Source of the DNA: RGIG3009 sp045596745
GTDB taxonomy: Bacteria; Bacillota; Clostridia; Oscillospirales; Acutalibacteraceae
Assembly (NCBI GenBank): GCA_045596745.1
Contig: JAZODA010000016.1
Coordinates: forward strand, 1-64,000
Reading direction: 5' to 3'
Length of the DNA: 64,000 nucleotides
Positions within the stretch are counted from its first letter, which is position 1. Each line of letters opens with the position of its first letter. Positions 24,511-33,691 of the stretch are shown here, one piece after another. A model generated the notes under the pieces. The model searched no databases, was not told where the DNA came from, and saw only the letters and a program-made list of their open reading frames with translations. A program made the position numbers and the translations under genes.

Positions 24511-26648
24511 AAAAAGAACGTCGTTACGATTTTTTCAAGCGCCTACTCCCTCTTCACAAGCCCAACCTGCGTGACCGCTCGCTGACACCTGCCGACGACG
24601 AATGGGCACTGCCTGATGGTGCGGTTATCCGTCTGCCCGAAAACTCCGACAAGGTGATCCGCACAGCGGCGCTGGATTTCATCGATTATCTGTTGACCTC
24701 GATGAACATCTCCGCCCGCCTGACGTTCGAGCAAAACTCGCACGCAGACATCATCGTCGAGCTCGGCGAAGCCCCTGCCGACGAGTATGGTTTCCACGGA
24801 TATCGCCTTGCCGTAGAACAAGGTCTCGTTCTGACGGGCTTTAGCCCTGTCGGTGCGGCACAAGGCTTCTACGCGCTGGAGGATTTGATGAACCTCCGCC
24901 GCGCACCGTTCCTCAAAAAGCGTAGCATCGTGCGCCGTTCGCTGTTTTCCGGCCGCTCGGTACATTCGCCGTTCGGTATGTTTGAATACAACGACGAGTG
25001 CTTCGCATGGATGGCACACCTCGGCTACACCTCCATTTCGTTGTGGCTGAAGGACAGTGGCACCTCTCTGCGCGGCGACACCGTCAACGTGCAGTTGCTT
25101 TGCGAGCGTGCCGAAAAGTACGGCATCTCAGTCAGTGCGTGCCTGTTCCAGCCGCACGATCGTCACCCCGACGACCCCGGCTCACAGGAATATTACGACA
25201 AGCTTTACGGCGACTTCTTCGCCGACTGCCCCAAGCTTGCGGGCATTGGGCTGGTTGGCGAGGCTAACCAGTTTCAAAGCCGCGACCCGCACGTCGGCAA
25301 ATCGCCCAACACGGAAAACTACCATGAAAACATTCCGACGGGCAAAATCACGCCCGGTTGGTGGCCGTGCAAAGACTATCCCGCCTGGGTCGCAATGATT
25401 CAGCGCTCCATCCGCAAAGCCAACCCCAACGCCGGCGTGTCGTTCAGCACCTACAACTGGGGTTACGCGCCCGAAGAGGATCGCGTCGCGCTGATCGAAG
25501 CCCTGCCCGACGGCGTGGGTATCGGCCCGACGTGGGATATGTTTGAGCAGTTCGAGCGCGACGGCGTGACCGAGGACATCGTCGATTATTCGCTGTCCTT
25601 CACCGGCCCCAGCCGCTATTTCGTCAGCGAGGCGGAAGCCGCCGCAAAACGCGGCCTTCCGCTGTCCATCAACGCGCAATCGGCAGGGCGCACGTGGGAC
25701 TTCGGTGTCGTTCCGTACGAGCCGATGCCGTATGCGTGGATTGACCGCTACGAAGCCATCGTCGCCGCCGCCAAGCGGTGGAAGATTCGCGGCATCACCG
25801 AAAGTATTCACTACGGCTTCTGGCCGTCCATCATCTCGGCGCTGGAAAAGGAAGCATTCTTCACAAACGGCAAGCCGCTGCGCGAGCTGCTTCCTGAACT
25901 GCTCGCCGCCGAGTACGAAGCCATCCATGTGGAGACGGTTGACAAAGCACTTAAACTGTGGTCGGATGCCATCCGCCACCTCATTCCCACCAACGAAGAC
26001 CAGTACGGTGTCTTCCGCACAGGCCCTTCCTACCCCCTGTGGATGACTGACATCAACACACTGCCCAACTTCGGACGTGTGCCGATGAACAACAATCCGA
26101 TGCACCCCGGCATCTACTACACCTACTACAAGGAAAATGTCTCAGGCCGCAACTCGTTGCCGAGTGTCCGCCGTCCCGTCGAGATTGCCGCCATCGAAAA
26201 GATGACCGTGCTGCTCCGCGAAGGCGTCGCCCTGCTGGAGACCATCACCGACCCCAACGAAGAGCTGCAACGACTGCTGTTGCTCGGCAAATTCCTGGTT
26301 TACTCGTCCGTAACCGCGATTCACGCCAAACGCTTCTACACGCTCAAAGCGCGCCTCGCCGCGTGCGAAAGCCGCGAGGAGTCGGCGGCATTGTTGGATG
26401 AAATCGAGCAGGTAATGCGTGCCGAGCGCGCCAATGTCGAGGAAGCCATCCCTGTTGTCGAACTGGATTCCCGCCTCGGTTGGGAGCCGAGTATGGAGTA
26501 CACCGCCGACGAGCGTTGCCTGCGTTGGAAACTGCGTCAGCTCGACTACGAGCTTAACACCACCCTGCGCGTGTATCGCAAAGCGAACTCGCTCGGCACG
26601 CCCGAGTACGAGCGCTACGCCGACGCACCCACCATCATCTTCCACTAA
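24504..26648 (+). CDS. Putative glycoside hydrolase with GH20/GH67-type N-terminal domain
   Basis: This 714-residue protein has no signal peptide and is therefore probably cytosolic. Residues about 25-135 resemble the small N-terminal alpha/beta domain found before the catalytic barrel of GH20 and GH67 enzymes (ADIIVELGEAPADEYGFHGY and GFSPVGAAQGFYALEDLMN). The rest looks like a TIM barrel with GLVGEANQF, FSTYNWGY and ITESIHYGFWPS segments that could hold acidic catalytic residues, then a helical C-terminal region. I cannot place it in a named family or assign a substrate. It overlaps the creatininase-like gene by 7 bp and shares its promoter. Confidence 0.65.
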   Translation: MLKKERRYDFFKRLLPLHKPNLRDRSLTPADDEWALPDGAVIRLPENSDKVIRTAALDFIDYLLTSMNISARLTFEQNSHADIIVELGEAPADEYGFHGYRLAVEQGLVLTGFSPVGAAQGFYALEDLMNLRRAPFLKKRSIVRRSLFSGRSVHSPFGMFEYNDECFAWMAHLGYTSISLWLKDSGTSLRGDTVNVQLLCERAEKYGISVSACLFQPHDRHPDDPGSQEYYDKLYGDFFADCPKLAGIGLVGEANQFQSRDPHVGKSPNTENYHENIPTGKITPGWWPCKDYPAWVAMIQRSIRKANPNAGVSFSTYNWGYAPEEDRVALIEALPDGVGIGPTWDMFEQFERDGVTEDIVDYSLSFTGPSRYFVSEAEAAAKRGLPLSINAQSAGRTWDFGVVPYEPMPYAWIDRYEAIVAAAKRWKIRGITESIHYGFWPSIISALEKEAFFTNGKPLRELLPELLAAEYEAIHVETVDKALKLWSDAIRHLIPTNEDQYGVFRTGPSYPLWMTDINTLPNFGRVPMNNNPMHPGIYYTYYKENVSGRNSLPSVRRPVEIAAIEKMTVLLREGVALLETITDPNEELQRLLLLGKFLVYSSVTAIHAKRFYTLKARLAACESREESAALLDEIEQVMRAERANVEEAIPVVELDSRLGWEPSMEYTADERCLRWKLRQLDYELNTTLRVYRKANSLGTPEYERYADAPTIIFH

Positions 26649-26651
26649 TAA

Positions 26652-26690
26652 AGAAAACCCGATGCCGTCGCATCGGGTTTTCTTTTTTGC
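26652..26690. terminator. Bidirectional terminator between the glycosidase and aroQ
   Basis: AGAAAACCCGATGC-CGTC-GCATCGGGTTTTCT (26652-26683) forms a long stem flanked by A and T runs on both sides. It can end the plus-strand glycosidase transcript and the minus-strand aromatic operon. Confidence 0.93.
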
Positions 26691-27116
26691 TTATTTCAGT
26701 AAAACGTCAATCGCTTCACAGTATCCGTCGAAGCCTTTGCCGCAAATGGTTTTCACGCACACCGCGCTGATAAAGGAGTGACGGCGGAACTCGTCACGGC
26801 TGTTGATATCCGAAATATGCACCTCCACCGTGGGAATCGCCACCGCTTTCAGCGCGTCCAGAATGGCAATGCTTGTGTGCGTATATGCCGCCGGGTTGAT
26901 GACAATGCCGTCCACCCGATCGAAATACGCCTGCTGGATGGCATCCACAATCGCGCCCTCGTGGTTAGACTGGAAGAACGACACCTCAACACCCTTTTCA
27001 CGGGCATACGCCTCCACCAGTTTTACCAGTGCCTCGTATGTCCGATCGCCGTAAATTTCGGGCTCACGGATTCCGAGCATATTCAGATTCGGACCGTTGA
27101 TTACAAGCAGTTTCAT
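26691..27116 (-). CDS. aroQ: 3-Dehydroquinate dehydratase, type II
   Basis: This 141-residue enzyme converts 3-dehydroquinate to 3-dehydroshikimate. It begins LLVINGPNLNMLGIREPEIY and carries INPAAYTHTSIAILDAL and VEVHISDINSRDEFRRHSF, the catalytic Tyr/His/Arg motifs of the dodecameric type II family. It is the last gene of the aromatic operon and overlaps the AroE-AroK gene by 4 bp. Confidence 0.98.
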   Translation of the reverse strand: MKLLVINGPNLNMLGIREPEIYGDRTYEALVKLVEAYAREKGVEVSFFQSNHEGAIVDAIQQAYFDRVDGIVINPAAYTHTSIAILDALKAVAIPTVEVHISDINSRDEFRRHSFISAVCVKTICGKGFDGYCEAIDVLLK

Positions 27117-28336
27117 TTCAGCACCTCCAAAATGCGGTTGCAGGTAACCTCTTTATCATCGTCCACCGCAACGCAGTAATCCGCTATCTCGCGGTAGAGC
27201 GGCAACCGTTTCTCATACATCGCACGCAACGCCGCTTCGTCCGTCGACAGCGGTCTGCCCGCCGTCGCCAATTTCTCCAAAGGACGCTCCAGAAAAACAA
27301 TCACGCCGCTCTGACGGAGCGCTTCGCGGTTGCGCTCGCGCAAAACCGCACCGCCGCCGGTGGCAATCACATGGCTCAGCCGTTTGCCGGCCTCTTCCAC
27401 CGCCTGTTGCTCGCAGTCACGAAACGCCACTTCGCCGTCCGCCTTGATGATTTTCGGAATCGGGCGACTTGCCGTCTGTTCCACCAACTCGTCGGTATCC
27501 ACAAACGCCTTGTCAAGCCGCTCGGCGAGCAACCGTCCTACAGTGCTTTTGCCGCAGCCGGGCATTCCCACCAGCACCACGTTGCAAAACCGTTCCTCCA
27601 TAGAACGCACCGTGCTGTCCACCAGCGCATCGTCAAACGGGCGGTCAAAGAACAGCTCTGCGGCGCGTTTGCCCTGCGCCACCAGCATCTCCAATCCGTT
27701 GACCGCGATTTTGCCCAGCCGCTCGGCATCAAGCAACAATTTGGTGCGCAGCGGATTGTAAATGATATCCACCACAGCCTCACACGCGGGGAACTGCTCC
27801 AAATCGACAGGAGCTTCCAGGTTGCGCGGGTACATCCCCACGGGCGTAGTGTTGACGATTACCCCTGCATCGGTGTGACGCTCCAGGTTGGTATAGTTGT
27901 TTTCGCCGCTACGGGAAATCACCACGACCTCACGCGCCTGCATATCTTCCAGCACGCAGCACGCCGTCACCGCCGAACCGCCGCTGCCGAGAACCAACAC
28001 CTTTTGTCCTGCAACAGGAACGTTGTTTTTCTCCAGCAAATACCGAAATCCGGCGTAGTCGGTGTTGTATCCGCGCACCGCATCCTTGTCAAAACGGATG
28101 GTGTTGACACTGCCGATACGGCTCGCCACCTCATCCAGTTCGTCGCAAAAGGCCATGGCATCCTTTTTGTAGGGAATGGTCACGTTAATCGCGCGAAATT
28201 CGGGGTTGCCGAAAAACGCAGGCAACTCCTCGCGCTCTTTTTCAATGAGCGTATACGGATAGTCTCCGAAATAACTGTGGATTTGCGGCGACAGACTATG
28301 ACCGAGCCGCTCGCCCAGTAAGCCAAATCGTTCCAT
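27113..28336 (-). CDS. aroE-aroK: Fused shikimate dehydrogenase - shikimate kinase
   Basis: This 407-residue protein joins two pathway steps. The N-terminal 255 residues are shikimate dehydrogenase: substrate-binding SLSPQIHS, NVTIPYKK (catalytic Lys) and NTDYAGF, NADP-binding LGSGGSAVTA, and the C-terminal NGLEMLVAQGKRAAELF. From about residue 258 it is shikimate kinase: Walker A GMPGCGKSTVG, shikimate-binding DTDELVEQ and ATGGGAVL, lid AGRPLS. There is no stop or frameshift between them. The ATG at 28336 overlaps the pheA stop by one base. The fusion covers two consecutive steps and would allow channelling of shikimate. Confidence 0.96.
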   Translation of the reverse strand: MERFGLLGERLGHSLSPQIHSYFGDYPYTLIEKEREELPAFFGNPEFRAINVTIPYKKDAMAFCDELDEVASRIGSVNTIRFDKDAVRGYNTDYAGFRYLLEKNNVPVAGQKVLVLGSGGSAVTACCVLEDMQAREVVVISRSGENNYTNLERHTDAGVIVNTTPVGMYPRNLEAPVDLEQFPACEAVVDIIYNPLRTKLLLDAERLGKIAVNGLEMLVAQGKRAAELFFDRPFDDALVDSTVRSMEERFCNVVLVGMPGCGKSTVGRLLAERLDKAFVDTDELVEQTASRPIPKIIKADGEVAFRDCEQQAVEEAGKRLSHVIATGGGAVLRERNREALRQSGVIVFLERPLEKLATAGRPLSTDEAALRAMYEKRLPLYREIADYCVAVDDDKEVTCNRILEVLK

Positions 28337-29478
28337 CACACAACCTCGGTATAGCTGCCCAGATACTGGAACTTATCCGCCTCGGCCTGCAACTGCGACA
28401 GCAGATTTTCAAACGCGTCGGAATAGACCGACACCTCGATGTCAAAATAGAACATAAACTCGAAATCACGCCCCGGAAGCGGACGGCTTTCCAGTTTGAG
28501 GAGGTTCACGCCCAACGAATAGAACTTCGACAAAATGCTGTGCAAAGCACCCGGCTTGTGCGGCAGCACCATCATCAAACTGGTACGGCTGGCACCGGGG
28601 TAAATCTCCAGCGGCTTCGCGATGCAGATAAAACGAGTGTAGTTGTTGTCCACGTTGGACAGCGCCGTCTGCAGAATGTCCAGATTGTACAGCGTCGCAC
28701 AGCTTTCGGACGAAATCGCCGCCACATCGCTGCGGCCGCTCTCCGCCACCGCTTTGGCGGCCATCGCGGTGTTTTCGCAAACGTGAACGCGCACATCTTT
28801 AAGTCCCTGCAGAAACTCGCTGCACTGCTGAATCGCCTGCTCGTGCGAATAGATGTCTTTGACATCCTGCAAGCGCGTGCCCTTGGGGGCGAGCAACGCG
28901 TGCGAAATGTGCAGACGCGTGCTTCTGACGATGTGGAAGTTGTACTTCAGCATCAGGTCGTAAATCTGGTTCACAGAACCTGCCGAGCTGTTTTCCAGCG
29001 GCAGAATGCCATAGCGGCACAAGCCCTTGTCCACCGCGCTGAACACGCCCTCGAAGCTGTTCATATACATAATGTTTGCCGCCGAGAACAACTTGTCGCA
29101 CGCAAGCTGGGAGTAAGCACCCTCCACGCCCTGGCACGCCACAAACGCACGCTCGGGGAACACCTTTTCCGTGTTCTGAACACCATCGCGAATCTTATCC
29201 AGCAAAGCACTGTCGTAGCCGAGGCGGTGGTTCTGATGCGAACGGCTGAGGCTGAGAATCAGGTTGTACAGCACACGCGTCTGGGACTCCAGTTCTTCCC
29301 CGGCAAGCTCCGACACGCGCTCCAGCAAACGACGCTCACGCGCGGGATCGAACACCGCGCGACCGCTCTCTTTTTTTGTGTCCGCCACCTGTGCGGACAC
29401 ACCCATACGTTTTACAAACAACGCGACCAACTGCTCGTCAATCGCATCAATTTCCTGACGAAGTTCTTCGATGCCCAT
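28336..29478 (-). CDS. pheA: Chorismate mutase - prephenate dehydratase (P-protein)
   Basis: This 380-residue bifunctional enzyme makes phenylpyruvate from chorismate. Residues 1-85 are an AroQ-type chorismate mutase helix bundle (LRQEIDAIDEQLVALFVKRM). Residues about 110-285 are prephenate dehydratase (GVEGAYSQLA, GILPLENSSAGSV, NYTRFICIAK). Residues about 295-375 form an ACT domain with the ESRP phenylalanine-binding motif (KLESRPLPGRDFEFMFYFD), so allosteric inhibition by Phe is expected. Confidence 0.98.
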   Translation of the reverse strand: MGIEELRQEIDAIDEQLVALFVKRMGVSAQVADTKKESGRAVFDPARERRLLERVSELAGEELESQTRVLYNLILSLSRSHQNHRLGYDSALLDKIRDGVQNTEKVFPERAFVACQGVEGAYSQLACDKLFSAANIMYMNSFEGVFSAVDKGLCRYGILPLENSSAGSVNQIYDLMLKYNFHIVRSTRLHISHALLAPKGTRLQDVKDIYSHEQAIQQCSEFLQGLKDVRVHVCENTAMAAKAVAESGRSDVAAISSESCATLYNLDILQTALSNVDNNYTRFICIAKPLEIYPGASRTSLMMVLPHKPGALHSILSKFYSLGVNLLKLESRPLPGRDFEFMFYFDIEVSVYSDAFENLLSQLQAEADKFQYLGSYTEVV

Positions 29479-29492
29479 AATACTATCCCCTT

Positions 29493-30557
29493 TTAGAGCA
29501 AGAAGTCACACAACACAATCGCACACGCCGCTTCCACACACGGCACAGCACGCGGTACGATACACGGATCATGGCGGCCCCCAACCGTCAACGGTTCTAC
29601 CTGTCCGGTGCGTCGGTTCAGCGTCTGCTGTTCCTTCGCAATGGACGGTGTCGGTTTAATAGCGGTACGGAACACAAGCGGCATACCCGTGCTGATACCG
29701 CCCAACACACCGCCGTGGTTGTTGGTGCGCGTACGCACTTCGCCGTCTTGTTCATAATAGCAATCGTTGTTTTCCGAACCGCGCAGCTGCGCCGCTTCAA
29801 AGCCGTTGCCAAACTCAATGCCGCGCACCGCAGGAATACCAAACACCGCCGCCGACAGCCGATTTTCCAAACCATCAAACATCGGGTCGCCGAGGCCGGC
29901 AGGCAAGCCGACCGCCGCACACTCAATCACGCCGCCAACCGAATCGCCGTCTTCCCGTGCCGCCGCAATGAGTGCGAGCATCGCCTTTTCAGCTTCGCTG
30001 TCAAGCACCGGGAACGTGCCGCCTTTAAAGTCTGCCTTGCTGACGCCCACCGGGTCAAAGCGCGCATCCTGCACGCCGCCGATGGATGCGATGTGCGCGC
30101 CAACAGCAATGCCCTTTTGTGCCAGATACTGCAGACACAGACCGCCCGCCACACACAACGCCGCCGTCAGACGGCCCGAAAAATGTCCGCCGCCGCGCAC
30201 GTCCTGAGCGCCGCCATAGCGAATATCCGCAGGATAATCCGCGTGGGACGGACGGGGTTTATCAAACAACTCGCTGTAATCGCCTGCGCGTGTGTTGGTG
30301 TTGCGAATCACCGCACAAATCGGCGCACCACAGGTCACACCGTCCACCAGACCGCTGATAAACTCCGCCTCATCCACCTCGCTTCGCGAAGTGGAAAAGG
30401 CATTCTGCCCCGGCGCACGACGCGCCGTGAACGCACGAAGTGCTTCCATATCCACCGCAAACCCGGCAGGGAAGCCGTCGATTACCACACCAATCGCTTC
30501 GGCGTGTGATTGTCCGAAAATACTGATTTTCAGTTTTCGCCCGAATATGGAGGACAT
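29493..30557 (-). CDS. aroC: Chorismate synthase
   Basis: This 354-residue FMN-dependent enzyme makes chorismate from EPSP. It begins MSSIFGRKLKISIFGQSHAE and has RRAPGQNAFSTSRSEVDEAE, the family signature regions; the conserved His in FGQSHAE is catalytic. Its start lies 28 bp inside the end of aroA, implying translational coupling. Confidence 0.98.
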   Translation of the reverse strand: MSSIFGRKLKISIFGQSHAEAIGVVIDGFPAGFAVDMEALRAFTARRAPGQNAFSTSRSEVDEAEFISGLVDGVTCGAPICAVIRNTNTRAGDYSELFDKPRPSHADYPADIRYGGAQDVRGGGHFSGRLTAALCVAGGLCLQYLAQKGIAVGAHIASIGGVQDARFDPVGVSKADFKGGTFPVLDSEAEKAMLALIAAAREDGDSVGGVIECAAVGLPAGLGDPMFDGLENRLSAAVFGIPAVRGIEFGNGFEAAQLRGSENNDCYYEQDGEVRTRTNNHGGVLGGISTGMPLVFRTAIKPTPSIAKEQQTLNRRTGQVEPLTVGGRHDPCIVPRAVPCVEAACAIVLCDFLL

Positions 30558-31807
30558 ACGCTCAACCCTCTTTCCGAAAACTCTTTAAAGAAGGCGGGAT
30601 AGGATTTTCTTACCGCCTCTGCACCGCTTATCACAACGGATTCTTCGCAAATGCCCGACGCCACCGCCGCCGCCATCGCAATGCGATGATCGTTGCACGC
30701 GTCTACCGTGCCGCCTGTCAGTTTGCCGCGGCCATCAATAACCAAGGAATCGCCCACCTGCGCCACCGTGCCGCCAAGCGCCACGAGCATCGCGCAAACG
30801 CTGTCCAGGCGATCGCTTTCTTTCAGCCGCAACCGTCCTGCGTTTTCAATAACGCTTCGACCGGGGACCGCGGCCGCCAGCACCGCCAGAATCGGCACCA
30901 GGTCGGGAATCTGCGCCACATCCACCGTAAACGGCGTTTGAGGCGACCCCTCAACCAGCAAGGTGCCATCCCGCTCCCACACCGAAACACCGCTCTCGCG
31001 AAGCAGTCGGACAATGGCGCGGTCGCCCTGAAGCGACTCGCTTTGCAATCCCGCCACCGCAAACTCTGCCGTATCGGAGATTGCCGCCGCCACCAGCCAA
31101 AACGCACCGTTGGACCAGTCACCCTCTGCCGCCACACGACCGGGCGAGCGATACGCACTGCCCTTTGGCACAATAAACAGGTTATCCTGCTCGACAACTT
31201 CCACACCAAAGCGGCGCATGGCCGCTACCGTCAAATCAATGTACGACCGTGATTCGACCGACCCGGTAACCTCGATTTCGATGTGCCGACCAAGAAGCGG
31301 CGCCGCCATCAGCAAACCGCTGACAAACTGCGAACTTACACCACCGTCGATGCAAAATCGCTCGCCTTGCCACTCGCCCGCTACCGTCAGCGGAAACACA
31401 CCCGACGGCGACAGCATACAACCGTTATCGCATAGCAGCTCGTACAGCGGCGACAACGGACGCTGTGCCAATCGTCCGCGCCCGGTAAAAGAGGCTCCTC
31501 CAAGCGCGGCGGCAATCGGGAGTAAGAATCGCAGTGTCGAGCCGCTCTCGCCGCAGTCCAGCAGAGCGCCTTTGCGCGCTTTTGTAATCGGCGTAACCGT
31601 AAGCGTTCCCTCTTCGGCGCGAATCTCAGCACCAAGCGCTCGCAAACACGCGACTGTCGCCTCGATGTCCTGCGACGACGTCGCTCTCTCGAGCACAGTC
31701 GGACCGTCGCAAAGCGCTGCACAAATCAGCAGCCGATGCAAGACCGATTTGGATGCAGGAGCCGTCGCCGTGCCGGTAAGTATTCCTTTTCGGAGTGTCA
31801 ACGTCAT
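30530..31807 (-). CDS. aroA: EPSP synthase (3-phosphoshikimate 1-carboxyvinyltransferase)
   Basis: This 425-residue enzyme transfers enolpyruvyl to shikimate-3-phosphate. Motifs include ATAPASKSVLHRLLICAALC, LDCGESGSTLRFLLP, RLRLKESDRLDSV and CNDHRIAMA. The segment after DCGESGSTLRF matches the S3P/PEP site. It overlaps aroB by 4 bp and aroC by 28 bp. Confidence 0.98.
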   Translation of the reverse strand: MTLTLRKGILTGTATAPASKSVLHRLLICAALCDGPTVLERATSSQDIEATVACLRALGAEIRAEEGTLTVTPITKARKGALLDCGESGSTLRFLLPIAAALGGASFTGRGRLAQRPLSPLYELLCDNGCMLSPSGVFPLTVAGEWQGERFCIDGGVSSQFVSGLLMAAPLLGRHIEIEVTGSVESRSYIDLTVAAMRRFGVEVVEQDNLFIVPKGSAYRSPGRVAAEGDWSNGAFWLVAAAISDTAEFAVAGLQSESLQGDRAIVRLLRESGVSVWERDGTLLVEGSPQTPFTVDVAQIPDLVPILAVLAAAVPGRSVIENAGRLRLKESDRLDSVCAMLVALGGTVAQVGDSLVIDGRGKLTGGTVDACNDHRIAMAAAVASGICEESVVISGAEAVRKSYPAFFKEFSERGLSVCPPYSGEN

Positions 31808-32856
31808 ACCGTCATCCCCATCTCAAGGTATCGCGCCAGCTCGCTGACCGCAATCTTTTGGATACCGCCCTCGCCAATCGTTGGAACAGTAATCAGCGAC
31901 AGCGTATCGTTTGCCCGCTTTTTATCCGAAAGCGCCGCTTCATACAGCGCCTGTTTATCAAAATCACACGTCGTCGGCAATCCGCTGCGCGAGAGAAGCG
32001 CAAGCAACCGTTCACACTCTTCGGCAGGCAAACGGCCCTCCGTCACCGCCGCGCGCGACAAGACAGCCATACCGATTGCCACCGCACTGCCGTGCGACAC
32101 GGCGAACCCGCTGCACGTTTCCACCGCGTGTCCAATCGTATGCCCGAAATTCAGCAGCTGACGGCAACCAACATCCCGCTCATCCGCTTCCACAATGTCG
32201 CGCTTGATTGCCACACAGCGGGCAATGATTTGTGCGTCGGACAGTGCATCACGCTCCAGCGCCTCAAACAGCTCACGGTCACGAATCATACCGTATTTAA
32301 TAACCTCGGCCATACCGTCGGCGTACGTTTCTGCCGGCAACGTTTTCAGCGTAAGCGGATCGCACAGCACCAGCCACGGCTGATAAAACGCACCCAACAG
32401 ATTTTTGCCTTCCGCCAGATTCACCGCCGTCTTGCCGCCGACCGAAGAATCCACACACGCCAGCAGCGTGGTGGGAATCTGCACGAACCCGATGCCGCGC
32501 AGATAGGTTGCGGCAACAAAGCCGCCCAAGTCACCCACAACACCGCCACCGAGTGCCACAATCGCATCGCTGCGCGTAAACCGATTCTCCGCAAGATAGG
32601 AGACCACCCGAAGAAACGTCTCGGTGCTTTTGGAAGTCTCCCCCACCGCCACCACGAGCGGCGACACCTCAAACCCGCTGTCGGACAGCGACAGCTTCAC
32701 GGTGTCCAGATACAGTGCCGCCACCGTTTCATCGGTGAGAAGCAACACTTTTTTCCCGCGAAGCACCGTCGAACAATAGTCACCGACCTGCGGCAGCAGT
32801 CCGTTTTCAATCAAAATGTCATAGTGTCGAGAGGCGTTTACTTCAATTCGTTCCAT
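31804..32856 (-). CDS. aroB: 3-Dehydroquinate synthase
   Basis: This 350-residue NAD- and metal-dependent enzyme cyclises DAHP to 3-dehydroquinate. It has IVALGGGVVGDLGGFVAATY (NAD-binding), TLLACVDSSVGGKTAVNL and LNFGHTIGHAVE (metal ligand His). The start at 32856 (MERIEVNASR) is preferred over the longer frame because family similarity begins here; it overlaps the end of tyrA by 14 bp, and an AAAGGA site lies 12 nt upstream. Confidence 0.97.
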   Translation of the reverse strand: MERIEVNASRHYDILIENGLLPQVGDYCSTVLRGKKVLLLTDETVAALYLDTVKLSLSDSGFEVSPLVVAVGETSKSTETFLRVVSYLAENRFTRSDAIVALGGGVVGDLGGFVAATYLRGIGFVQIPTTLLACVDSSVGGKTAVNLAEGKNLLGAFYQPWLVLCDPLTLKTLPAETYADGMAEVIKYGMIRDRELFEALERDALSDAQIIARCVAIKRDIVEADERDVGCRQLLNFGHTIGHAVETCSGFAVSHGSAVAIGMAVLSRAAVTEGRLPAEECERLLALLSRSGLPTTCDFDKQALYEAALSDKKRANDTLSLITVPTIGEGGIQKIAVSELARYLEMGMTV

Positions 32857-33691
32857 CTCCGAAGTCGATCCTTTCCTTGCGGTCGCTGCCATCACGCAAC
32901 AGCGCCCGCAGCGCTTCTTCATCCTGCTGCAAAAGTGCCTCGCGGTACTCCGAAAGCGAAGCAATGAGGGTATCAATCTCACACAGCAAATTATCGCGGT
33001 TTTCCAAAAAGAGTTCTGTCCACATGGCGTCGTTCAACTGCGCCACACGGGTCAAGTCTTTATAACTGCCTGCCGAAAAGCCGCGATGCACCTGCGCGCG
33101 AGGGCTTTTCACATACGCGTTGGACACCACATGCGCCAACTGCGAGGTAAAGGCAATAATCTCATCGTGCCTCTCGGGCGTGGTCACGGTAATGCTGCCG
33201 AATCCCACCGAGCGCAAAAATTCGGTGACCCGCTCCATCAAGGAAATATCCCCCGTGGTTTCGGGCGTCAGAATCATCGATGCACCGTCGTACAACGTGT
33301 CCGTCGCGTATTTCAGTCCCGAACGGTGCAAGCCCGCCATCGGATGTCCGCCGATAAACACAAAACCATGTTCTTTAGCAATCGGATAACAGGTCTCGCA
33401 AATGTTGCGTTTAACACCACCGCAGTCAATGACGATGGTGTCTTTCGCTATCCGCGGCGCGTTCTCGCGCAGATACTGCACGGTAGCGCCGGGGTACACT
33501 GCCAGCAAAACCACATCGCACTGCGGCAGCGTCTCCGCCGTCAGTTCACCGTCGATGCAGCCAATCATCTGCGCGTACCGGCAAACGCCGTCACCCACAT
33601 CACAGCCGAGCACCGTGTGCTTGGTTTTGGCTTTGAGCGACTTGGCAAGCGAACCGCCAATCAACCCCAGGCCAACAATTCCGACCGTCAT
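32843..33691 (-). CDS. tyrA: Prephenate dehydrogenase
   Basis: This 282-residue enzyme makes 4-hydroxyphenylpyruvate for tyrosine. The N-terminal Rossmann motif VGIVGLGLIGGSLAKSLK is followed by the catalytic-region GGHPMAGLHRSG and helical AFTSQLAHVVSNAYV. It has no ACT or chorismate mutase domain, so mutase activity for tyrosine must come from PheA or be encoded elsewhere. The ATG at 33691 overlaps the aroF stop by 4 bp with GGGAGG 10 nt upstream. Confidence 0.97.
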   Translation of the reverse strand: MTVGIVGLGLIGGSLAKSLKAKTKHTVLGCDVGDGVCRYAQMIGCIDGELTAETLPQCDVVLLAVYPGATVQYLRENAPRIAKDTIVIDCGGVKRNICETCYPIAKEHGFVFIGGHPMAGLHRSGLKYATDTLYDGASMILTPETTGDISLMERVTEFLRSVGFGSITVTTPERHDEIIAFTSQLAHVVSNAYVKSPRAQVHRGFSAGSYKDLTRVAQLNDAMWTELFLENRDNLLCEIDTLIASLSEYREALLQQDEEALRALLRDGSDRKERIDFGDGTN

